Below are positions 59,622-64,000 of a DNA stretch of 64,000 bases, in pieces (position 1 is the first letter of the stretch; each line of letters begins with the position of its first letter). Both the position numbers and the translations under genes were made by a program. The notes beneath the pieces are model-generated. The model was given only the letters and a program-made list of their open reading frames with translations, did no database searches and was not told where the DNA came from. The stretch comes from Spirochaetota bacterium (GTDB lineage Bacteria; Spirochaetota; Spirochaetia; Treponematales; Rectinemataceae): assembly GCA_029265615.1 (NCBI GenBank), contig JAJUIB010000012.1, positions 37,557 through 101,556 of the forward strand, given 5' to 3'.

Positions 59622-59651
59622 TTGACCCCCCTTGCGCCTCCGTGCTAGGTT
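59622..59651 (+). promoter_or_regulatory. promoter of tRNA-Val
   Basis: TTGACC (59622-59627), 18-base spacer, TAGGTT (59646-59651) with TGC before the -10, 10 bases before the tRNA 5' end. Confidence 0.7.
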
Positions 59652-59661
59652 TCGGGTTATG

Positions 59662-59735
59662 GGGCGCTTAGCCCAGCTGGTCAGAGCGGCTGGTTTACAC
59701 CCAGTAGGTCGGGGGTTCGAATCCCTCAGCGCCCA
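59662..59735 (+). tRNA. tRNA-Val (anticodon TAC)
   Basis: A 74-base cloverleaf. The acceptor GGGCGCT pairs perfectly with AGCGCCC, discriminator A. The anticodon stem CTGG/CCAG holds TTTACAC. T-arm GGGGGTTCGAATCCC. CCA is not encoded. Confidence 0.96.
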
Positions 59736-59740
59736 AAAAC

Positions 59741-59767
59741 AAAAGGCCGCGAAAGCGGCCTTTTTTC
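59741..59767 (+). terminator. rho-independent terminator of tRNA-Val
   Basis: GGCCGC-GAAA-GCGGCC followed by TTTTTT, 5 bases after the tRNA. A-rich sequence before it would allow weak reverse termination as well. Confidence 0.9.
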
Positions 59768-59882
59768 ATACGAAAAGCGGAAGCTGTTCATGACAGTGTA
59801 TGCCGCATGCGTTGCGACTATTGACAGCGCGCGACGAAGCGATAAATATTCATAATCTCCAGGGTTTACAAGGAGGACAATC

Positions 59883-61856
59883 ATCGAGCGTCCGAGACCG
59901 TCCTACCTTTCCCGCTTTTTTAGACTCCGCTTTGGCGTGGCTGTCTTTCTCCTCCTCGTCCTCCTGTCCATCCTGTTCGGCCTTGTGATCCTGTCGCGCA
60001 GACACGAAGAAGAACACAACCACGTCGTCAATATCCTGGGACGGCAGCGCATGCTCAGCCAGCAGATGGCGAAGGAGGCGAGTAGGCTTGCGGCGCTCTA
60101 CGAGGCGATCGCATCGCCTGACCGCGTTCAGCCCGTGGATCTGCTCCGCGAAAAGCTCCCCCAGGTCAAATCCAAGCTCGAGGCGGCGGCGGCGCGCTTC
60201 GAAGCCACCCTCAACGATGCGCGCGAGGGCGGCTTTTCCTATGAAGGAGCGCGCATTCGCGTGTTTTCCCGCGACGACCGCGAGGCGCAGGAAATTATCG
60301 CGGGGCTCATGGCGGCCTGGGAAAAATTCAACCCCCGCGTAGAGGTCGTACTCCGCAGCACGACCAACGACCGGAGTTTCCGGGAAGCGCTTATCTACAT
60401 CAATGAAAACAACGAGGACCTCCTTGCCCGCTCGGAGGCCTTGAGCGCGATCGCCTTCGAACGTTTCGCCTCTCAGGCGGAAAAATCGGAACGCCTGCTT
60501 TCTGCCTTCATCGCCTGCCTCGCCGCCGCGGTCGCGTTCATGATCCTCGGCCTCTACCGCCTGCTCTTTGAGCCCTACGCGCTCTTCTACCAAGGCCTAA
60601 AAACCCTAGGACGCGACATCGCGCCGCCTGAAAAAACGCCCAAGCGGCTTTCGCCCCTCATGCGCGAAGTGGGCGACACCTTCGCCCTCCTCCGCGACCT
60701 CGTGAGCCTCACCGGCGCGATCAATCAGGGGACGTCCTTCGACGACACGCTGTCGCACATCTTTAGGACCTTCAAGCCCTACATACCCTACAATTACATA
60801 GGCGTCGCCACGTTCTCAGGCTACGAGGGGCGCGAGCTCCTCGCATCCTACGGCGTCTCCGACGGCTCTGTCGTCGGCCTGCCGGACCGCCTCTTTGGCC
60901 TGCGCGTCGACGTCGCGACGACGAGCCTTGCCCGTCTCCTTGCATCGAACGAACCCCGCGTGATTAGCGACCTTGAAGCCTATGCCCAAGCGCGTCCTAT
61001 GCGCGACTACACGCGCATCATCCTCGAATCGGGTGTGCGTTCATCCATCACCCTGCCGCTCGCCGTAAACGGCAAGGCGCTCGGCTTTCTCTTTTTCTCG
61101 AGCGTGCGCAAAAGCGCCTACACGGAAATGCACCTTGCCTTCCTCACGAACATCCGGGACGCGCTCGCCATCTCTTTCGAAAAGGACATCTTCGTCGACG
61201 ACCTTGTCTATTCGAGCACGCTTGCGCTCGCGAAAATGGCCGAGGCGCGCGACGAAGACACCGCAGAGCACCTCGACCGCATGCGCCAGTACTCGACACT
61301 CCTCGCCCGCGCGGCGAAGGAGGAAGGCGTCTATGCCGATCTTCTCGACCCCGCGACAATCCGCGCCATCGAGCGCTTCAGCCCCATGCACGACATCGGC
61401 AAAGTCGGCATCCGCGACAACGTCCTTCTCAAGCTGGGACGGCTTGAGGGCGAGGAGCTAGTCCACATGCGGAGCCATGCCATCTACGGCGCCAACGTGC
61501 TCCGCGAGGCGGAACGGAATATCGCCCGTAGCGGCAGAAGCATCTTCGCCCGCGGCATCAGCATCGCGCTTTCGCACCATGAACGCTGGGACGGAAAAGG
61601 CTACCCCGAGGGACTTTCGGGCGAGCGCATCCCCCTCGAGGCGCGCATCGTCTCGATCGCGGATGTGCTCGACGCCCTCACCACGAGGCGGCCATACAAG
61701 GAGCCGTTTACCTTCGAGCGCTCGGTGGACATGATCCTCGAAGGCAGGGGGAGCCAATTTGACCCGCGGCTCATTGGGGTCTTTTCCCACCGCATCGGGG
61801 AGTTCCGCGCCCTCTATGAGGAGTTCAGGGCGCGCGGCGGGGAAAGCTACAGCTAA
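59883..61856 (+). CDS. membrane HD-GYP phosphodiesterase with PilJ-type sensor and GAF domains
   Basis: About 640-657 residues. TM1 is VAVFLLLVLLSILFGLVIL, then a periplasmic four-helix sensor with NILGRQRMLSQQMAKEASRLAAL (PilJ/nitrate-sensor type), TM2 (LLSAFIACLAAAVAFMILGLY), a GAF domain (about 250-410) and a C-terminal HD-GYP: HLDRMRQYS, MHDIGKVGIRD, HAIYGANVL, ALSHHERWDGKGYPEGLSGERIPLEARIVSIADVLDALTTRRPYK. It should hydrolyse cyclic di-GMP. The start is unusual. A perfect AAGGAGG (59870-59876) is followed only by ATC codons (59880, 59883). The first standard start, GTG 59937, lies inside TM1, and the upstream frame adds the basic segment RPRPSYLSRFFRLRF expected before a membrane helix. 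An AUC start is the best reading. Confidence 0.87.
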   Translation: MERPRPSYLSRFFRLRFGVAVFLLLVLLSILFGLVILSRRHEEEHNHVVNILGRQRMLSQQMAKEASRLAALYEAIASPDRVQPVDLLREKLPQVKSKLEAAAARFEATLNDAREGGFSYEGARIRVFSRDDREAQEIIAGLMAAWEKFNPRVEVVLRSTTNDRSFREALIYINENNEDLLARSEALSAIAFERFASQAEKSERLLSAFIACLAAAVAFMILGLYRLLFEPYALFYQGLKTLGRDIAPPEKTPKRLSPLMREVGDTFALLRDLVSLTGAINQGTSFDDTLSHIFRTFKPYIPYNYIGVATFSGYEGRELLASYGVSDGSVVGLPDRLFGLRVDVATTSLARLLASNEPRVISDLEAYAQARPMRDYTRIILESGVRSSITLPLAVNGKALGFLFFSSVRKSAYTEMHLAFLTNIRDALAISFEKDIFVDDLVYSSTLALAKMAEARDEDTAEHLDRMRQYSTLLARAAKEEGVYADLLDPATIRAIERFSPMHDIGKVGIRDNVLLKLGRLEGEELVHMRSHAIYGANVLREAERNIARSGRSIFARGISIALSHHERWDGKGYPEGLSGERIPLEARIVSIADVLDALTTRRPYKEPFTFERSVDMILEGRGSQFDPRLIGVFSHRIGEFRALYEEFRARGGESYS

Positions 61857-61880
61857 ACTGCTCACAAAGCGGCGCACAGC

Positions 61881-61907
61881 GCGCGCGGCCCGAAAGATCG
61901 CGCGCGC
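61881..61907. terminator. GC hairpin between the HD-GYP and rmuC genes
   Basis: GCGCGCG and CGCGCGC arms with a 13-base loop lie between convergent stops. No T-run; weak evidence. Confidence 0.3.
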
Positions 61908-61936
61908 AAGCCAGACTTCGTACAGTCGCTTGTAAA

Positions 61937-63313
61937 TTAGGCCTCTGTCTGGTCTTCGAGAAGCCTGTCCTCGTCGGCATCCCAGCCTGCAGGCAGGGCC
62001 TTGGTGTTCCGCGCGCCAAGCTCGCGGAGTTTTTCGACCCGGCTTGTCAGGTTGCCCCGCCCCGAGACGAGCTTGTTCTTTGCGCCCTCGTAGGCCTGGG
62101 TCGCCTGCGCAAGGCGGGATCCGATCGCATCGAGGTCCTGGGCAAAGCCCGAGAACTTGTCGTAGAGGTCGCCCGCGAGCTTGAAGATCGCCTGCACGTT
62201 TCTGTTCTGCCGCTCCGAGCGCCAGCCGTACTCGATGCCCTTAAGCACGGCAAGAAGCGAGGTGGGCGAGGCGAGCATGACGTTCTGCTTGAGCGCGTCC
62301 TCGACCAGAGTCCGGTCAACCACGCTGGCAACCGAAAGGGCGCCCTCGATCGCCACAAACATCACCACCACGTCGATGCTGTCGATCCCCTCGATCTTGT
62401 GGTACTCCTTGGCCGAGAGGCCCGTAAAGTGCCGCCTAATCGAGTCGGCAAGCCGCACCGAGGCCGCGTGGCGCTCCTCGTCGCTCTCCGCCGCGATAAA
62501 GGCATCGTAGTCGACAAGCGACACCTTGGCGTCGATGATGATGTCGCGGTTTTCCGGCAGGTGGACGATGGCGTCGGGGCGGAGACGCCTACCCCCCTCG
62601 ACCGTGAATGAGCACTGCACCTCGTACTCTTCGCCCTTTCTGAGGCCCGAGGACTCAAGCACCTTTTCAAGCACCATCTCGCCCCAGCTGCCTTGCGTCC
62701 GAGATTCGCCCTTTAAGGCCTTAGTGAGGTTTTCCGCGTCCTTTGATATCCGCTGGTTGAGCTCGGCGAGTATCCTGACCTGCTCCTGGAGGCTTGCCCG
62801 CTGCTTCGTCTCCTCGTCGTGCGTGGCGTCGATGCGCTTTTTGAACTCGCCAAGATCGCGGGCAAGTGGGTCGAGGAGGGCCTTAAGCGACTCCTTACTC
62901 CGCTCGCCAAGCTTCTGCGAGCTTTCCTCGAGCATCTTCTGCGCAAGTACCTGGAACTCGGTTTCCATCTTTTTGTAGGTGCCCTCGAGAACGGCCTCTT
63001 GCTGCATAAGCTTGGTCCTAAGCCCGCTGCACTCGCCGACAGAAAGCGTAAGCTTTTCCTGAAGCTGCGCAAGCTCGGCCCGCGCCGCATCAAGAGCGCT
63101 CTTACGCTCCTCCGCAAGCGCCCGGAAAGGGGCAAGCTCCTTAAGCTCGGCCTCGGCCCGCGCAAGCTTACCTGCGCTCTCGTCGAGGAGCTTTACCCTG
63201 CCCTCGTAGTCAAGGAGCCGTGCCTCGTAGCGACGCCGCACGAGCGCCGCCGTCAGCACGACGGCGAGAATGAGGAGAAGCACCGTGATCACCGCAAAAA
63301 GTACCGCGTTCAT
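61937..63313 (-). CDS. rmuC: DNA recombination protein RmuC
   Basis: About 458 residues. TM helix at residues 2-22 (AVLFAVITVLLLILAVVLTAALV), then a long coiled coil (about 25-200), then the RmuC nuclease-like core: GSWGEMVLEKVLESSGLRKGEEY, LRPDAIVHLPENRDIIIDAKVSL (PD-(D/E)xK-like strand with D...DAK) and MFVAIEGAL. Family members limit inversions at short inverted repeats. The start at 63313 has GGGGG upstream; the longer frame is not supported. It lies 52 bases after the stop of the truncated DUF499-like gene. Confidence 0.93.
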   Translation of the reverse strand: MNAVLFAVITVLLLILAVVLTAALVRRRYEARLLDYEGRVKLLDESAGKLARAEAELKELAPFRALAEERKSALDAARAELAQLQEKLTLSVGECSGLRTKLMQQEAVLEGTYKKMETEFQVLAQKMLEESSQKLGERSKESLKALLDPLARDLGEFKKRIDATHDEETKQRASLQEQVRILAELNQRISKDAENLTKALKGESRTQGSWGEMVLEKVLESSGLRKGEEYEVQCSFTVEGGRRLRPDAIVHLPENRDIIIDAKVSLVDYDAFIAAESDEERHAASVRLADSIRRHFTGLSAKEYHKIEGIDSIDVVVMFVAIEGALSVASVVDRTLVEDALKQNVMLASPTSLLAVLKGIEYGWRSERQNRNVQAIFKLAGDLYDKFSGFAQDLDAIGSRLAQATQAYEGAKNKLVSGRGNLTSRVEKLRELGARNTKALPAGWDADEDRLLEDQTEA

Positions 63314-63365
63314 GTCGTACCCCCTTTGTTTTATAAGATGGTTTTTGGTATAGACGCCGCCCGTC

Positions 63366-63859
63366 CTACTCTTTTTCAAAATCATGGTCGTCGAATTTCA
63401 GGACGTTGCAGTTTTCCCTAACGACACGCTGAATATCGTGATCAATGCCCTGGGGCACCTTTACCTGGATATCCAGACTGATCTCGACCTCCGCGCCGAC
63501 AAGTCCAAATAAGCGCGAGAGCGCCTCCTGAACCTTGCCCGCATCGGAACTCATCGTTGTCCACTTAAGAAGCTTTTTACCGTAGAACCGCTTCGGGAAA
63601 GGCGGCGCGACGCGGTCATTCGACCCATGCGCCAGATCGCTTTTTCCAGACCTCTCATGCACATCAAATCCCTGGGGCGGCCACGGCTTGTCATGCATGC
63701 CCCCTAAAGGCACCGTCTTTTGCGCGGCGCGGCTTATAGCATCGGCGTCCAGTTGCGCCCGCGCAACCGCGGAACGAACAACAAGTGCCGAGTGTGGAAA
63801 ATCAGGCCCGATGGTACTCCCCGCCCTAAGCCCCACAAAGCGCTTACTCGCCTCATCCT
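63366..63859 (-). pseudogene. C-terminal remnant of a DUF499-like ATPase, cut by an IS element
   Basis: About 164 codons without a proper start, ending in TAG at 63366. The reading frame runs on past 63859 straight into the IS end, as expected for an interrupted gene. The C-terminal pattern PKRFYGKKLLKW...MSSDAGKVQEALSRLFGLVGAEVEISLDIQVKVPQGIDHDIQRVVRENCNVLKFDDHDFEKE (split here for reference) resembles the end of DUF499 ATP-binding proteins, which occur in defence-related and methyltransferase-linked loci. The fragment has no Walker motifs itself. The name rests on memory of the family C-terminus, so confidence is moderate. Confidence 0.55.
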
Positions 63860-64000
63860 TGAACCGCCCCGGGTTCTCCGGAGACCTTTCTATTTGAGTC
63901 CGGCGACCAGGGCCAGACTGTCAGCTTCATCATAATACGCTTTTTCGAATTCTGCAGGGGGCACGTAGCCGATAGGCTCGAGCAGGCGAGTGTTGTTGAA
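63860..64000 (-). mobile_element. right end of an IS3-family insertion sequence (continues beyond window)
   Basis: The terminal sequence TGAACCGCCCCGGG begins at 63860 with the TG dinucleotide typical of IS3 ends. It is followed inward after about 30 bases by the stop of the transposase frame at 63890. The other end and the 3-4 base target duplication lie outside the window. It interrupts the DUF499-like gene. Confidence 0.8.
63890..64000 (-). CDS. IS3-family transposase OrfB, last ~36 residues only
   Basis: In the minus frame the window end reads NNTRLLEPIGYVPPAEFEKAYY and then DEADSLALVAGLK before a TAG at 63890. This is the standard C-terminus of IS3 (rve-type DDE) transposases, with the N..R.....GY.PP..FE..Y pattern. 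Only the end lies in the window, so the catalytic DDE residues cannot be checked. Confidence 0.85.
   Translation of the reverse strand, partial: FNNTRLLEPIGYVPPAEFEKAYYDEADSLALVAGLK

Noticed and set aside
58462..59625. 387-residue plus-strand frame
   Set aside because: Mirror of the PfkB kinase gene, very basic, no domain pattern.

Overview
The window is GC-rich, densely coded bacterial chromosome. A spirochaete is the most likely source. The evidence is a TatT/TatP-type TRAP cluster with a fused permease, as described in Treponema, a DUF5312-like protein that I associate with spirochaetes, and an EarP/EF-P pair, which occurs in some spirochaetes. I cannot name the genus. Except for the last 140 bases it reads as stable core chromosome.

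Layout. 1-2320: 5' part of an alpha-2-macroglobulin-like gene (-). 2458-4346: earP and efp, closed by a bidirectional terminator. 4363-8289: M3 peptidase, CPA1 antiporter and an RRM RNA-binding protein with a long structured leader (-). 8389-12703: DAHP synthase (+), then 6-phosphogluconate dehydrogenase, a 56-residue ferredoxin missed by long-ORF calling, and a GT-B glycosyltransferase-like protein (-). 12865-15290: AAA+ ATPase and GNAT protein (+). 15233-19933: a four-gene overlapping minus-strand operon with a PqqD-like/SPASM radical SAM enzyme next to a DUF2207-like membrane protein that ends in nine Ala-Cys-His-Ser-type repeats. This is the best candidate for an undescribed peptide-modification system. 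20071-23570: PgeF, DUF5312-like protein and pseudouridine synthase (-). 23644-26106: K+ channel, separate cyclic-nucleotide-binding protein and an exported protein (+). 26155-29243: BirA-controlled biotin uptake operon birA-bioY-bioM-bioN. 29262-33139: heterodimeric ABC exporter (-). 33253-37232: TRAP cluster TatT-TatP-TatQM. 37314-42358: rnhA, an outer-membrane barrel, PHP hydrolase, histidine kinase, and tRNA-Arg/tRNA-Pro with an att-like duplication. 42509-44699: EF-G2-like GTPase. 44765-48718: anaerobic ribonucleotide reductase operon nrdR-nrdD-(glycyl radical plus thioredoxin)-nrdG under tandem NrdR boxes; the glycyl-radical segment is on a separate polypeptide. 48863-56039: small coiled-coil protein, rRNA methyltransferase, HAD phosphatase, then phosphoglucomutase, exonuclease, glucokinase and UDP-glucose pyrophosphorylase. 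56102-63313: Lon, PfkB kinase, tRNA-Val, HD-GYP protein and RmuC. 63366-64000: C-terminal remnant of a DUF499-like ATPase cut by an IS3-family element that runs off the window.

How the genes work together. Glucokinase, phosphoglucomutase and UDP-glucose pyrophosphorylase make UDP-glucose from glucose. NrdR/NrdD/NrdG point to anaerobic deoxynucleotide synthesis, and the low-potential ferredoxin also fits anaerobic life. BirA and the ECF transporter link biotin uptake to biotin use. EarP probably activates EF-P at Arg32. Several genes have a good -10 box only 6-11 nt before the start codon, suggesting that leaderless or near-leaderless mRNAs are common in this organism.
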